Source of the DNA: Amphibacillus jilinensis Y1
GTDB lineage: Bacteria > Bacillota > Bacilli > Bacillales > Amphibacillaceae
Length of the DNA: 42,162 nt
NCBI RefSeq assembly: GCF_000306965.1
Contig: NZ_JH976434.1
Coordinates: 1-42,162, forward strand
Reading direction: 5' to 3'
In this document: positions 1 through 8,921 of the stretch, in pieces
Layout: each line of letters opens with the position of its first letter
How positions within the stretch are numbered: the first letter of the stretch is position 1
Program-made: the position numbers and the translations under genes
Notes under the pieces: generated by a model
What the model was told of the DNA's origin: nothing
The model's input: the letters and a program-made list of their open reading frames with translations, nothing else
Database searches by the model: none

Positions 1-43
1 AGAGGACACCACCACATTCAGTATAGAGCCATTTAATATAATA

Positions 44-85
44 CCTATAGCATCAGCACTTTATCTCAAATACTAAAGCTATAGG
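44..85 (-). terminator. Possible terminator hairpin of the PRD regulator gene
   Basis: An 8-bp perfect inverted repeat (CCTATAGC at 44-51 and GCTATAGG at 78-85) lies just downstream of the regulator stop codon. The loop is 26 nt and there is no good T-tract after the stem, so terminator function is only a guess. Nothing else was recognised in 1-101. Confidence 0.25.
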
Positions 86-101
86 CATCTGTTATATGAA
101 T

Positions 102-2024
102 CTACATTTTTTTAATTATTTTCATGACACCATTTACATCCTTAGCTGCTAATACTTCATCAATAACATGACGATCATCGACAAATCGAATTAAACTTTT
201 ATACATGGGTTCAAGTCCTTCCTTATTTTCGTCTGCAACGTGCAACAGACAAACAAATTGAACCGGGTACCCTTGCCAATCGATTGGCTCAGTTAGAGTT
301 GCTAAAGTCCAAAACGTACGATCAGATTTTGCTTCTAAGGGATGTGGAATAGCAACCAAGTTACCATAACTGGTTGAAGCTGCTTTCTCCCTAGCCATAA
401 CTGATTCGGTAATTCCCGCTTTGGCATAACCCTTATTAATTAATTCTTGGCCTAAAAATTCAATCACTTGTTGTGGTGTTTTTAAATCGAGATTGAGATA
501 AACAAGGTCTTGATCTAAATAACGCTCAATGATGGAGTGTGTATTAGAATCAAACATATCCTCAATTTTGGCCAATTCGCTATCTCCAAGCAGTGTACTA
601 ATGACAACATGCGGTATTTGGATGGTGTCAGGTAGTGGAACGGTACTGACAATAAAATCAATCGTATCTTCGTCATATTGCGACAAATTATGCAATTCTG
701 TTGCACCAACAATCGTGAGCTGATTACCAAATTTAGCACGCATTTTATATAATAACAGTTGAGAACTACCTAGACCTGTTGTACAAACAATTAAACAACG
801 TTTTGGTTTGGTTTGTAACTTAGCCCGTTCAATTGCAGCACCAAAGTGTAAAGCAATATAACCAATTTCATTCTCGTCCACTTCTATCTTAAAAACCTCT
901 TCTATCACTTGACTAGCGATCACACCAGCTTCAAAAGCAACAGGATAATTGACTTTTATCGCCTCAAGCATTGGGTTTCGAATATTCATATGATGCTTGT
1001 AACGATGAATGGCTGGTTTTAAATGAATCGCAATCGCTGCATAAAGCTCTTGATCATCACTAATACCGAATTGCATTTGTTCCTCCACACGTTGGACCAT
1101 TTGTTGTGCAGTCAGGAGAATTTCTTTGTCGAAATTATTTCTCATATCTGTTCCATTCTTATTCAAAAATAATTTCGTACCTAATAAGTGCATCGCTACG
1201 TATGAGATTTCTACAGTAGGAAATGCGATGTTCAAAGCTGTTTCAATATCTTCGATAATCATTTGAGCAACTTGATATTCTTTCTTATTACGAATATCAG
1301 CCTCATCTTGATTAACCAACTCAACATACTGCTCACTTCTAATCCTCCGACAAGCAATTGCGATATGGACAACTAAATTGTTCAAAGCGATATCAGATAA
1401 ATTTAATTGGACAGCCTTTAAGCGTTTTAATACAATGTCATGAATAACTTCCATTTGTTCAGCAGGTAATAACCAGCCCTGTTGATTTGGTTCATCGGTT
1501 GTAACCGTTGTCCGCCTCAATAACAATTCAGAAATCGCATAACGAATTTTCTTTTCTTTTCCAGTTAATTTCAACCCATAATTTGGTCGCTTAGCTAACT
1601 GAAGTTGATATTTTTCAAGAATGACTTTCACATCTTTCAAGTCATTTTGTAATGTCGATCGACTGACATACAATTCATCAGCTAATTGCTCAATTTTTAA
1701 ATATTCGGAACTAAGTAAAAACTTTTTTACAAGATATTGCACACGATCCTCTGGTTCCACGGGTACCGTTTCATCTATCTCCACAACGGTGCGGATAAAA
1801 TATTTGAACTTGTCCTCATTAAGTACATCAAGTTGATAGCCTTGTCCACGAACAGAGTTAATGGATGCACCTGCATCTTCTGTTGTCAGCAATCGGTCTA
1901 TTTCTTTCAAATCATTACGTATCGTACGAGAGGTGACTTGAATCATTTTAGCCAATTGATCACCTGTAATCGGTTTTTGTTCACTGATAAGTTCTTTCAA
2001 TAGATGTTGCTGTCTTGTATTCAT
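102..2024 (-). CDS. BglG/MtlR-type PRD transcriptional regulator with EIIB and EIIA domains
   Basis: This 640-residue protein is a PTS-controlled transcription activator. An N-terminal HTH (about residues 5-60) and a second Mga-like HTH (about 90-165) precede two PRD domains. The four phosphorylatable PRD histidines are visible in the motifs VVHIAIA, YVAMHLL, AIAIHLK and YIALHFG. A GatB-like EIIB module follows with the cysteine in CTTGLGSS (about residue 417), then a Mtl/Fru-type EIIA module with AIPHP (His561). This is the layout of MtlR/LicR/ManR activators, which sense the phosphorylation state of their cognate PTS. The ATG at 2024 is preceded by AGGGGAG at good spacing; another ATG 4 nt upstream is out of frame. 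The only PTS gene beside it is the orphan EIIB upstream, so its target may lie outside the window. The family is certain, the substrate unknown. Confidence 0.9.
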   Translation of the reverse strand: MNTRQQHLLKELISEQKPITGDQLAKMIQVTSRTIRNDLKEIDRLLTTEDAGASINSVRGQGYQLDVLNEDKFKYFIRTVVEIDETVPVEPEDRVQYLVKKFLLSSEYLKIEQLADELYVSRSTLQNDLKDVKVILEKYQLQLAKRPNYGLKLTGKEKKIRYAISELLLRRTTVTTDEPNQQGWLLPAEQMEVIHDIVLKRLKAVQLNLSDIALNNLVVHIAIACRRIRSEQYVELVNQDEADIRNKKEYQVAQMIIEDIETALNIAFPTVEISYVAMHLLGTKLFLNKNGTDMRNNFDKEILLTAQQMVQRVEEQMQFGISDDQELYAAIAIHLKPAIHRYKHHMNIRNPMLEAIKVNYPVAFEAGVIASQVIEEVFKIEVDENEIGYIALHFGAAIERAKLQTKPKRCLIVCTTGLGSSQLLLYKMRAKFGNQLTIVGATELHNLSQYDEDTIDFIVSTVPLPDTIQIPHVVISTLLGDSELAKIEDMFDSNTHSIIERYLDQDLVYLNLDLKTPQQVIEFLGQELINKGYAKAGITESVMAREKAASTSYGNLVAIPHPLEAKSDRTFWTLATLTEPIDWQGYPVQFVCLLHVADENKEGLEPMYKSLIRFVDDRHVIDEVLAAKDVNGVMKIIKKM

Positions 2025-2310
2025 TCATCGTCACTCCCCTCTCTCTTAAATATTACTCTAACTGATTAAGCGGTTTCAAGTCATCATTTATTTATTTCTT
2101 TTCCTCTATTAGTGGAAAAAGCTTAATAAGCCTACTGTTAAACAAGGGTAAGCGTTGAAATGATTCACTCAAAGGCCTCTTTTGAGCAAACTAACTGTCG
2201 ATAAAGGAAGAACAATAAGTTTGTTCGCTCTCTATAGATCGATTGTAACATAAGGTCAGATCTATTTACTGAAATTGAAGACGTTCTTGATCCACGCGTT
2301 TTACACCATC
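2025..2310. other. Intergenic region without a recognised gene
   Basis: The space between the orphan EIIB gene and the PRD regulator gene holds the EIIB terminator at its right edge and presumably the promoter of the regulator. I see no convincing ORF and no clear -35/-10 pair. Confidence 0.4.
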
Positions 2311-2347
2311 GAAAAACAAGAAAAGCCAGCCCTATAATAAGACCAGC
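2311..2347 (-). terminator. Rho-independent terminator after the orphan EIIB gene
   Basis: Directly after the EIIB stop codon the minus strand reads GCTGGTC, a 9-nt loop, then GGCTGGC, pairing over 7 positions with three G-U pairs, followed by TTTTCTTGTTTTT. The position and T-rich tail fit an intrinsic terminator. It would isolate the EIIB gene from the regulator gene downstream. Confidence 0.55.
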
Positions 2348-2668
2348 TTAATTTGCTTCAATCGCTTTTAGCGCTTTTTCTAATACACTTGTACCATTCA
2401 TTGTACTGTAATCTTTACTTGAAATAACCTTTATTGGCATTGGCATTGATAATGGCGTGCCGTACTTACTTTGCAATTGTGTTTCTACATAAGCAATTTG
2501 AGGGCCGATAAGTAATACATCAACTTCCTCAATGAATTTTTCAATATCAGCCATGCCACATGCATGAACAAGAATGTCTTCTTCTTTTTCTGATGCTGCT
2601 TTAATCATTCGATTGACTAGAATACTACTTGACATCCCAACAGCACAAACAAGCAAGATATTCTTCAT
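2348..2668 (-). CDS. Orphan PTS EIIB component, lactose/cellobiose type
   Basis: This 106-residue protein has the small EIIB fold of the lactose/cellobiose (CelA-like) family. The phosphocysteine lies near the N-terminus in LLVCAVGMSSSILV, and the length matches the family (about 100-105 residues). The start at 2668 (MKNILLV) is chosen because GGAGGG lies 6 nt upstream; the longer frame to 2692 lacks such a site. EIIB passes phosphate from EIIA to the sugar on a membrane EIIC, but no EIIA or EIIC gene is adjacent. It may serve a PTS encoded elsewhere, or phosphorylate the neighbouring PRD regulator as a signalling protein (inference). Confidence 0.8.
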   Translation of the reverse strand: MKNILLVCAVGMSSSILVNRMIKAASEKEEDILVHACGMADIEKFIEEVDVLLIGPQIAYVETQLQSKYGTPLSMPMPIKVISSKDYSTMNGTSVLEKALKAIEAN

Positions 2669-2836
2669 AGATAGCCCTCCAATAAAAGTCATATCCTTCT
2701 ATATATATTATGTCACTTTTTATTAAGAACTAAACCTTTTATCGCCGATAAGCGTCCGTAAAACACCTGTGTCAAAATAGAGCGTAGAGCAAATCTATGG
2801 GGACGGGGATAAGGGTCCTGATTCCCTCAGCTATCA

Positions 2837-2868
2837 ATCAGTGGGCAAAAGACAAAACGGCCACTGAT
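2837..2868 (-). terminator. Hairpin downstream of the DeoR-type gene
   Basis: ATCAGTGG (2837-2844) and CCACTGAT (2861-2868) form an 8-bp perfect stem 16 nt past the DeoR stop codon. There is no T-tract, so this may be an RNA-stabilising hairpin rather than a terminator. A closely similar stem (CAATCAGTGG/CCACTGATTG) occurs at 32509-32549. Confidence 0.4.
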
Positions 2869-2883
2869 GGAAGGGTCTTTATA

Positions 2884-3651
2884 TTAATCAATGATCACAT
2901 CTAAATCCTGATGCTCCTCATTAAGTTCAGTTATGATTGCATTTGGCAATGGTGCATTAACGATTAAATAATCAGCCATGTTAAGTTCAGACAGTACCGA
3001 AAAGGCTTGTACCCCTACCTTACTATCATCTAGCAACATAAATGTTTGTTCACTCGTTTCTAACATTTTCTGTTTCACTAGAGCTTGTTGTTCGTTTGAC
3101 TCAGTAAAACCACGTTCTAAGTGCATGCCTTTACATGAAATAAAAGCTTTGTTAACATAATATTTTTCCAATGCCTTGATCGCTAGCGGGCCTACAAAGG
3201 ATGCTGATCGGGAAAGTAACGTCCCGCCTGTACAAATAACATCAATATTTTTTTTCTTACTTAATTCAGCTACTACTTTAAGTGAATTTGTTATCACCGT
3301 CAAAGGTACATCTGGAATGATTTGAGCCATATACCAGGCTGTCGAGCTTGCATCTAAAATAATTGTATCCGCTGGCTTAACATAGCGTAGAGCTATTCGT
3401 GCCAACCTTTTTTTGGCGTCTATATTCGTAATTTCCCGTTGTTCGAAAGGAATGTCATCTTGCTCTTTTTTTTCATTCAAGACGGCTCCACCATGACTTC
3501 TCGTTAAATATCCCTGTTTTTCTAATTTCTCAAGATCACGTCGGATCGTCTCTTCTGTTACAGAGAAAAGCTGGCTTAATTCGGCTACTTTAACGATTCG
3601 CTTATCCACTATTTGCTCAATAATCTTTTGATGGCGCTCAGCCACTAGCAT
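2884..3651 (-). CDS. rhaR: DeoR-family transcriptional regulator, probable rhamnose regulator RhaR
   Basis: This is a 255-residue DeoR/GlpR-type regulator. The N-terminal winged HTH (residues about 5-60) contains the family signature VTEETIRRDLEKLEKQG followed by RSHGGAVL. The C-terminal DeoRC sugar-phosphate sensor domain carries DTIILDASSTAWY and the late motif FMLLDDSKVG. The start at 3651 (MLVAERHQ) has AGAGG 9 nt upstream; the ATG at 3657 would be only about 3 nt from it. It lies directly downstream of rhaD on the same strand but across a 378-bp gap, so it is probably a separate transcript. In Bacillus the rhamnose genes are controlled by a DeoR-type regulator (RhaR/YulB) with a very similar N-terminus. 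The RhaR assignment rests on that likeness and the neighbourhood. Confidence 0.75.
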   Translation of the reverse strand: MLVAERHQKIIEQIVDKRIVKVAELSQLFSVTEETIRRDLEKLEKQGYLTRSHGGAVLNEKKEQDDIPFEQREITNIDAKKRLARIALRYVKPADTIILDASSTAWYMAQIIPDVPLTVITNSLKVVAELSKKKNIDVICTGGTLLSRSASFVGPLAIKALEKYYVNKAFISCKGMHLERGFTESNEQQALVKQKMLETSEQTFMLLDDSKVGVQAFSVLSELNMADYLIVNAPLPNAIITELNEEHQDLDVIID

Positions 3652-3994
3652 TAACATCAACCTCTTTTCTTTTCAAACCGATCTCTTTTTCCATTGTATA
3701 GCTTTCTTCATAGCATCGCAATCTCTATTGCTGATCGATCATGTAATGAACGGCTCAATGACAAAAACACCAGTAAAATTAACCTTGAAATTTATAACAG
3801 ATAACCGGCTGCACAACCACAACACCTAAATAGAGAGCAATGCTCATCTATTTAAACAGGAGATAACACGTGCAAATATCCTGATTCACGCAACGATAAG
3901 GCAGTGTGATCGGGTAAGATCGCCACGTCCTGTGGCAACGTCTGCATGACCTACATCCTGTAGCCTTCGTCAATTGGTTGAAGGTTCGTTCATA
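3652..3994. other. Intergenic region with small inverted repeats
   Basis: No ORF is supported between deoR and rhaD. The stretch holds two tandem miniature hairpins with a shared loop core: GCCAC-GTCCT-GTGGC (about 3920-3936) and CTACA-TCC-TGTAG (about 3950-3963). They look like REP-type intergenic repeats. The promoter of the DeoR gene must also lie here, but I could not single it out. Confidence 0.45.
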
Positions 3995-4024
3995 AAGGCG
4001 TTATGGGATATCCCATAACGCCTT
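3995..4024. terminator. Perfect 30-nt palindrome after rhaD
   Basis: Positions 3995-4024 are a perfect palindrome with arms AAGGCGTTATGGGAT/ATCCCATAACGCCTT, starting 6 bp past the rhaD stop codon. As RNA it forms a 13-bp stem with a 4-nt loop. There is no T-tract on either side, so it could act as a transcript 3'-end stabiliser, an inefficient terminator or a protein site. Confidence 0.5.
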
Positions 4025-4029
4025 ATGAC

Positions 4030-4857
4030 CTAAATATAGTTAGGATTTGGTGTGACATGAAATGCTTCTGCTAAATCAATCAACTCTTGGTCTGTAATCG
4101 TTTGCTTGATTCCACCTTGATGTGAAGCAACTAACATATAAACTTGAGCCGCTTTTTCAGCTGTTTCAATTAAACCAAACGCATCATCAATTGACTCCCC
4201 AGCACCAAAAATACCATGATGTGGCCAAACGACAAGTCGATGTGTTTCCATGGATTGTGCTGTTTCCATTCCAATTTTGTCTGTACCTGGAACCATCCAC
4301 GGTAATAAAGCAACGCCTTCAGGAAAGACAACGACACATTCGGTACACATTTGCCATAACGTTTTTGTAAAGGCTTTAGCTGATAAATCGTGTACGAATG
4401 TCATCGCAATGACATTTGTTGTGTGCGTATGAATAATGACACGATGATTATCATCAGCTTCAAGGCGTGCGATATGACTCATAAAGTGGGAAGGTAATTC
4501 ACTGGTCGGGTTGCCGCCATTTGAAAGCCCCCACAACAAATCGACCGATTGTCCATCCGAAGCCACTTTTACTATCGCTAATGTATCTTCTGGGTCTTTC
4601 GCTACATTTTTAAAATATTTACCTGACCCAGTTACAATAAAATAACGATTAGCCAATGTCTTGACTGGAAAAGCTAGTGGAATTGAGCGTTTGACATGAT
4701 TCAAATCTAAATAGTTTTGGAGTTGTTGTTCTTCTATTAGATAACTAACATTACCACCATTGCGCTCATCCCATCCATTACGCCACATATTTTGTGTCAC
4801 TTCAATCATGTCTTGCACAAATGGTGCCTGAATAATTTGTTTTGTTTGTTTCCCCAT
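4030..4857 (-). CDS. rhaD: Rhamnulose-1-phosphate aldolase
   Basis: RhaD is a zinc-dependent class II aldolase that splits L-rhamnulose 1-phosphate into DHAP and L-lactaldehyde in the cytoplasm. The 275-residue product matches the usual 274. Visible landmarks are NGGNVSY near residue 40, the phosphate-binding VTGSGKYF, the NPTSELPSH segment, the zinc ligands of IIHTHTTN, and the third histidine region [10 protein letters not shown]. The ATG at 4857 has GAGG about 9-10 nt upstream. It is the last gene of the rhaB-rhaA-fucO-rhaD series. A long AT-rich hairpin separates it from fucO, so its level may be set independently. Confidence 0.97.
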   Translation of the reverse strand: MGKQTKQIIQAPFVQDMIEVTQNMWRNGWDERNGGNVSYLIEEQQLQNYLDLNHVKRSIPLAFPVKTLANRYFIVTGSGKYFKNVAKDPEDTLAIVKVASDGQSVDLLWGLSNGGNPTSELPSHFMSHIARLEADDNHRVIIHTHTTNVIAMTFVHDLSAKAFTKTLWQMCTECVVVFPEGVALLPWMVPGTDKIGMETAQSMETHRLVVWPHHGIFGAGESIDDAFGLIETAEKAAQVYMLVASHQGGIKQTITDQELIDLAEAFHVTPNPNYI

Positions 4858-4921
4858 AGTGTTTAAACCTCATTTCTTTTTATATGTGTTTATTTTAACC
4901 TAAAAAAACAACATTTACAAC

Positions 4922-4969
4922 ACAAACAAAAACAAAACAAGCTTATAAACTTGTTTTGTTTTTGTTTGT
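4922..4969. repeat. 20-bp perfect A/C-rich hairpin between fucO and rhaD
   Basis: Arms 4922-4941 and 4950-4969 are exact complements with an 8-nt loop (CTTATAAA). The left arm is almost only A and C (repeats of AAAC), the right arm only T and G. In the rhaD direction a T7 run occurs about 20 nt past the stem. It may be a processing or attenuation element lowering rhaD expression relative to upstream genes, or a terminator for fucO. Confidence 0.6.
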
Positions 4970-5001
4970 TTAGCTGTTTAATCTGACATTGGATGGTTAC
5001 A

Positions 5002-6147
5002 CTATAAAATATGTTTAAACATTTCGATTACTTCTTGTTTCGTCGGTGTAAAAGGGTTTCCTGGTGCACAAGCATCTTTCATTGCATTCTCTGCTAACTT
5101 ATCCAAATCAACTTCATCTACCCCTAATTCAGACAGCTTAGTTGGGATGCCAACTTGAATAGATAATTGTGTAATCGCATCAATGACCGCATCCGCACAT
5201 TGTTTTTCTGATTTATCCTCTATATCTAAACCAATCGCTCGAGCAATGGCAGGGAACTTTTTCGGGTCACGTAATGCATTTTCACGTTCAACAATCGGCA
5301 ATAACATTGCATTACAGACACCATGTGGTAAGTCGTAAACACCACCCAATTGATGAGCCATTGCATGGACATAGCCTAACCCTGCATTATTAAAAGCTAC
5401 ACCTGCCAAGAACATCACATAGGCCATTTGTTCGCGTGCTTCAATATCATAACCATTTTCAACCGCTCGAGGTAAATATGCAAAAATAGTCTCTACTGCT
5501 GCCAAAGCAGTTGCATCAGTAATCTTGTAAGCGCCCGGTGTCACAATCGCTTCAATCGCATGTGTTAAAGCATCCATCCCCGTTGCAGCTGTTAACGCCT
5601 TAGGCTTATCAACCATTAACTCTGGATCATTAACAGATATCTCAACTAAACTATTCTTGTCGACCATTACCATCTTCACTTCACGTTCTTCATCAGTAAT
5701 CACATAGTTAATCGTATATTCAGCTGATGTACCCGCCGTTGTATTAATGGCAACAGTTGGGATCGCCTTTTTCACTGTTTTATTGACACCTTCAAACGCT
5801 CGGACATCTCCACCATTCGTGACTACTAAACCAATACCTTTGGCTGCGTCTTGGGGCGATCCGCCACCAACCGAGACAATAAAATCACAATCTTCACTTT
5901 TAAATACATTTACTCCATTGTGCACATTAGTTGTCGTTGGATTTGGTTTAACTTGATCATAAATAACAAAATCCGCATTAGCTTTTTCCAATTGTTCCGT
6001 TACCTTTGCAACAATTCCAGTTTGATTCAGAAATTGATCGGTTACAACAAGTGCTTTGTTAAAACCTAAATCCTTAATAAACGGGGCAAGCTCTTGCAAA
6101 CAGCCTCTTCCTACTAAATTCGTGCTCGGCACATACAATACAGCCAT
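5002..6147 (-). CDS. fucO: Lactaldehyde reductase, iron-dependent alcohol dehydrogenase family
   Basis: This 381-residue enzyme is a group III iron-dependent alcohol dehydrogenase, matching FucO (382 residues). FucO reduces L-lactaldehyde to 1,2-propanediol with NADH, which regenerates NAD during anaerobic rhamnose growth. The NAD-binding GGGSPQDAAKG, the metal-binding GMDALTHAIEA, HAMAHQLGG and the downstream LPHGVCNAML are visible. The start at 6147 (MAVLYVPS) has a strong AAGGAGG at ideal spacing, so the longer frame to 6174 is rejected. It follows rhaA after a terminator-like hairpin and precedes rhaD. The neighbours make lactaldehyde reductase far more likely than another alcohol dehydrogenase. 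Confidence 0.9.
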   Translation of the reverse strand: MAVLYVPSTNLVGRGCLQELAPFIKDLGFNKALVVTDQFLNQTGIVAKVTEQLEKANADFVIYDQVKPNPTTTNVHNGVNVFKSEDCDFIVSVGGGSPQDAAKGIGLVVTNGGDVRAFEGVNKTVKKAIPTVAINTTAGTSAEYTINYVITDEEREVKMVMVDKNSLVEISVNDPELMVDKPKALTAATGMDALTHAIEAIVTPGAYKITDATALAAVETIFAYLPRAVENGYDIEAREQMAYVMFLAGVAFNNAGLGYVHAMAHQLGGVYDLPHGVCNAMLLPIVERENALRDPKKFPAIARAIGLDIEDKSEKQCADAVIDAITQLSIQVGIPTKLSELGVDEVDLDKLAENAMKDACAPGNPFTPTKQEVIEMFKHIL

Positions 6148-6192
6148 GTATAATTCCTCCTTAATATTGTTCATTTATTCACATACTTTTTT

Positions 6193-6224
6193 AAAAATAT
6201 ATCTGTACGTGATGACAGATATAT
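6193..6224 (-). terminator. Terminator-like hairpin between rhaA and fucO
   Basis: On the minus strand ATATATCTGT (6215-6224) pairs perfectly with ACAGATATAT (6197-6206) across an 8-nt loop, and the stem is followed by TTTT. The hairpin starts 14 bp past the rhaA stop. It probably causes partial termination or processing, giving lower expression of fucO and rhaD than of rhaBA. Confidence 0.65.
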
Positions 6225-6237
6225 AGTTATTCAATTA

Positions 6238-7491
6238 CTAACGGTTTAATAATTCTTGTTTCTCATATTCGCGAACGTTTTCCATCCAATCCATTTCAAC
6301 TGGAACACCCATCAGTTGACAATAATAGTCCCAAATCGCTCCAAACGGATAAGTTTTAAACGATTCTAAAACAGCTAGACGATCAGTAAAATTACCTTCT
6401 TCTTGATAAGCTTTCAATTGTTCATTAGGCATTAATAAACCATACAGCAATGCTTTCAACATATTACGCGTACCAATTGTCCATGCAGCAATTCGATTAA
6501 TACTAGCATCAAAGAAATCAAGACCTATCATAACTTGGTCGATTGCATCATTTCGAACAATTTCAAGTCCAATTTCTTTTAGTTCATCGTCAAATGTCAC
6601 GACATGGTCACTATCCCAACGAACAGGTCTGGATACATGAAGCGCAACCTTATCACTAAATAATAAGAAAGATGAAATCTTATTAGACACCATTTCTGTC
6701 GGATGGTAGTGGCCAGTATCAAGTAAGCATAATTTATTATTTTTTAAAGCATAGCCAAGATAAAATTCATGAGAGCCTACAACATAAGCTTCTGACCCGA
6801 TTCCAAATAACTTGCTTTCCACCGCATCAATATTGTAACGCTCATCTATCTCTTCACTAAAAATGTGATCAAGTGAATCTTTCAATCGTTTTCTAGGTGT
6901 CAAACGATCAGCAGGCATATCTTTATAACCATCTGGTATCCAAATATTCGTTAACGTTTGCGATTCAAGTTCTTTACCGATATGCTCAGCAATTCTCCGA
7001 CTCGCTTGGCAATGACGAATCCAAAAATCACGTATCTCCTTATTTGGATGTGATAAAGTTAAACCGTCACCCGCTTTTGGATGTGAAAACAATGTTGGGT
7101 TAAAATCAAGTCCTAACTGATGTTCTTTTGCCCAATCAATCCAATTTTGAAAATGTTTCGGTTCTAGCTGATCACGTTCAACTTTCTCCCCGTTTGTCTC
7201 TGCATAGATCGCATGTAAATTAATGCGATGTTTTCCAGGAATAAGTTGTAATGCTTGTTCAATATCTTTGCGCAACTGCTCTGGTGTGGTTGCTTTACCA
7301 GGATAATTACCAGTCACATCAATCCCACCAGACAGTTCTTGCTGGTCAATTTCAAAACCACTGACATCATCACCTTGCCAACAATGAATTGAAATCGGTA
7401 TTTGCTTTAATGTGTTTAGTGCAGCTTCTACATCTATTCCCCACTTTTGATAGCGTTGTTTTGCTAAATGATAATTTTGTTCAATTGACAT
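6238..7491 (-). CDS. rhaA: L-rhamnose isomerase
   Basis: RhaA converts L-rhamnose to L-rhamnulose, the first catabolic step, using Mn2+ in a TIM-barrel active site. The 417-residue length is typical. The N-terminal signature [17 protein letters not shown], the segments [40 protein letters not shown] and [12 protein letters not shown], and the metal-site region LGLDFF are characteristic of the family. The ATG at 7491 lies 3 nt beyond the rhaB stop codon and has GGGGGAC upstream inside the rhaB end, so the two genes are tightly coupled. A hairpin follows the stop codon. Confidence 0.98.
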   Translation of the reverse strand: MSIEQNYHLAKQRYQKWGIDVEAALNTLKQIPISIHCWQGDDVSGFEIDQQELSGGIDVTGNYPGKATTPEQLRKDIEQALQLIPGKHRINLHAIYAETNGEKVERDQLEPKHFQNWIDWAKEHQLGLDFNPTLFSHPKAGDGLTLSHPNKEIRDFWIRHCQASRRIAEHIGKELESQTLTNIWIPDGYKDMPADRLTPRKRLKDSLDHIFSEEIDERYNIDAVESKLFGIGSEAYVVGSHEFYLGYALKNNKLCLLDTGHYHPTEMVSNKISSFLLFSDKVALHVSRPVRWDSDHVVTFDDELKEIGLEIVRNDAIDQVMIGLDFFDASINRIAAWTIGTRNMLKALLYGLLMPNEQLKAYQEEGNFTDRLAVLESFKTYPFGAIWDYYCQLMGVPVEMDWMENVREYEKQELLNR

Positions 7492-7494
7492 TGC

Positions 7495-8904
7495 TCAAGT
7501 CCCCCTTGGTTGAAATGTTTTGATAGGAAAAGATTGTTTAATTAATTGACGTGCTTCTGTTAATGAACGAAGTTGTTTTACTTCAAGGAGTTGAACAACT
7601 ATATTTCCTATTGCTGTTGCTTCAATTGGACCAGCATAGACTGTTTTTTCACTAAAATCGGCTAATAGCTGATTTAATAATTCATTCTGAGAGCCGCCAC
7701 CAATGATATTGATATGATCATATGAGCGTGTTGTCAATGTTTCGATTTCTTCAATCGTTTGTTGATAGCTTTGAGCTAAACTAATAAAAATGGTTCGTGC
7801 TATTTCACCAGCTGTAGTAGGCTCCGGTTGTCCTGTGTCGCGACAATAACTATTAATCGCTTCGATCATATCTTCTGGACTTAAAAAGCGCTGATCATTG
7901 ACATCAACGATACTATTAAATGACGAAGCCTGTTCTGCTAACCTTACAAAATCGCTAAAACTATAATGGTCATCATATAAACGCTTAACTTCTTGAATCA
8001 TCCACAATCCCATAATATTTTTCAGAAATCGATAACGATAATCAACGCCACCTTCATTGGTAAAGTTATAAAATAACGCATCAGCTGTTGTAATCGGTTC
8101 TGATGTTTCAATTCCCATTAATGACCATGTTCCAGAGCTAAGATAAATCGTTTCTTGTTGCTCAGGAACTGCAATGACAGCAGAACCGGTATCATGTGTG
8201 GCAGATAAAACCACTTTGAAATCAACATCCAATTCTTCAGCAAGACTGTGTGTTATTGAGCCTAATGATGTTTTTGGCAACTTAATCGGCTGAAACATCT
8301 GCTTCGGTAAGCCTAATTTATCGATTATGGCATAATCCCAATCCTTTGTGTCGAGATTGACCAACTGTGTTGATGTTGCATTGGTATATTCATTGACCTT
8401 TTTCCCTGTTAACAGATAGTTCAAATAATCAGGAATCATTAAAAATGTCTGTGCACGCGCTAAAAGATCAGGTTGGCTATTTTGCAATGCTTTTAATTGA
8501 TAAATGGTATTAAACGATTGGAATTGAATTCCTGTACGTTGATAAATATCGGATTGGGCAATTTGTTGGAAAACTTGTTCCATTACGTCATCGGTGCGAT
8601 GATCACGATAAGCAATCGCATCGGTCAGTAATACACCATCTTGATCAAGCAAAACAAAATCGACTGCCCATGTATCAATCGCCAAGCTAACCGGTTTAAA
8701 CTGTTTCCGAACAGCTTCTTTAACTCCAGTCTTAATCGACTGATATAAATGATCAATATCCCAACATAGATGGCCGTCTTTTGAGATCATCTGATTCTCA
8801 AAACGATAAACTTCTTCAAGCTGCAATTTTTCTTGATGAATAAAGCCTGCCATTATTCGCCCACTTGAGGCTCCAATGTCGACAGCTAAGTGACATTTTT
8901 GCAT
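7495..8904 (-). CDS. rhaB: Rhamnulokinase
   Basis: RhaB phosphorylates L-rhamnulose at O1 with ATP. It is a FGGY carbohydrate kinase of 469 residues. The phosphate-binding loop near the N-terminus is DIGASSGR. The substrate region has LAIDTWAVDFVLLD and the conserved SATHDTGSAV. The C-terminal adenosine site has NIIGGGSQNELLNQLLAD. The ATG at 8904 is preceded by AGGGGG. It is the promoter-proximal gene of rhaB-rhaA-fucO-rhaD, with a cre-like site 18-33 nt upstream of the start, which predicts carbon catabolite repression by CcpA. Confidence 0.97.
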   Translation of the reverse strand: MQKCHLAVDIGASSGRIMAGFIHQEKLQLEEVYRFENQMISKDGHLCWDIDHLYQSIKTGVKEAVRKQFKPVSLAIDTWAVDFVLLDQDGVLLTDAIAYRDHRTDDVMEQVFQQIAQSDIYQRTGIQFQSFNTIYQLKALQNSQPDLLARAQTFLMIPDYLNYLLTGKKVNEYTNATSTQLVNLDTKDWDYAIIDKLGLPKQMFQPIKLPKTSLGSITHSLAEELDVDFKVVLSATHDTGSAVIAVPEQQETIYLSSGTWSLMGIETSEPITTADALFYNFTNEGGVDYRYRFLKNIMGLWMIQEVKRLYDDHYSFSDFVRLAEQASSFNSIVDVNDQRFLSPEDMIEAINSYCRDTGQPEPTTAGEIARTIFISLAQSYQQTIEEIETLTTRSYDHINIIGGGSQNELLNQLLADFSEKTVYAGPIEATAIGNIVVQLLEVKQLRSLTEARQLIKQSFPIKTFQPRGT

Positions 8905-8921
8905 CTACAATCCCCCTATCA

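Noticed and set aside
5747-5956. Plus-strand ORF opposite fucO
   Set aside because: It is an antisense shadow of a strongly supported gene, with no ribosome site or recognisable protein features.
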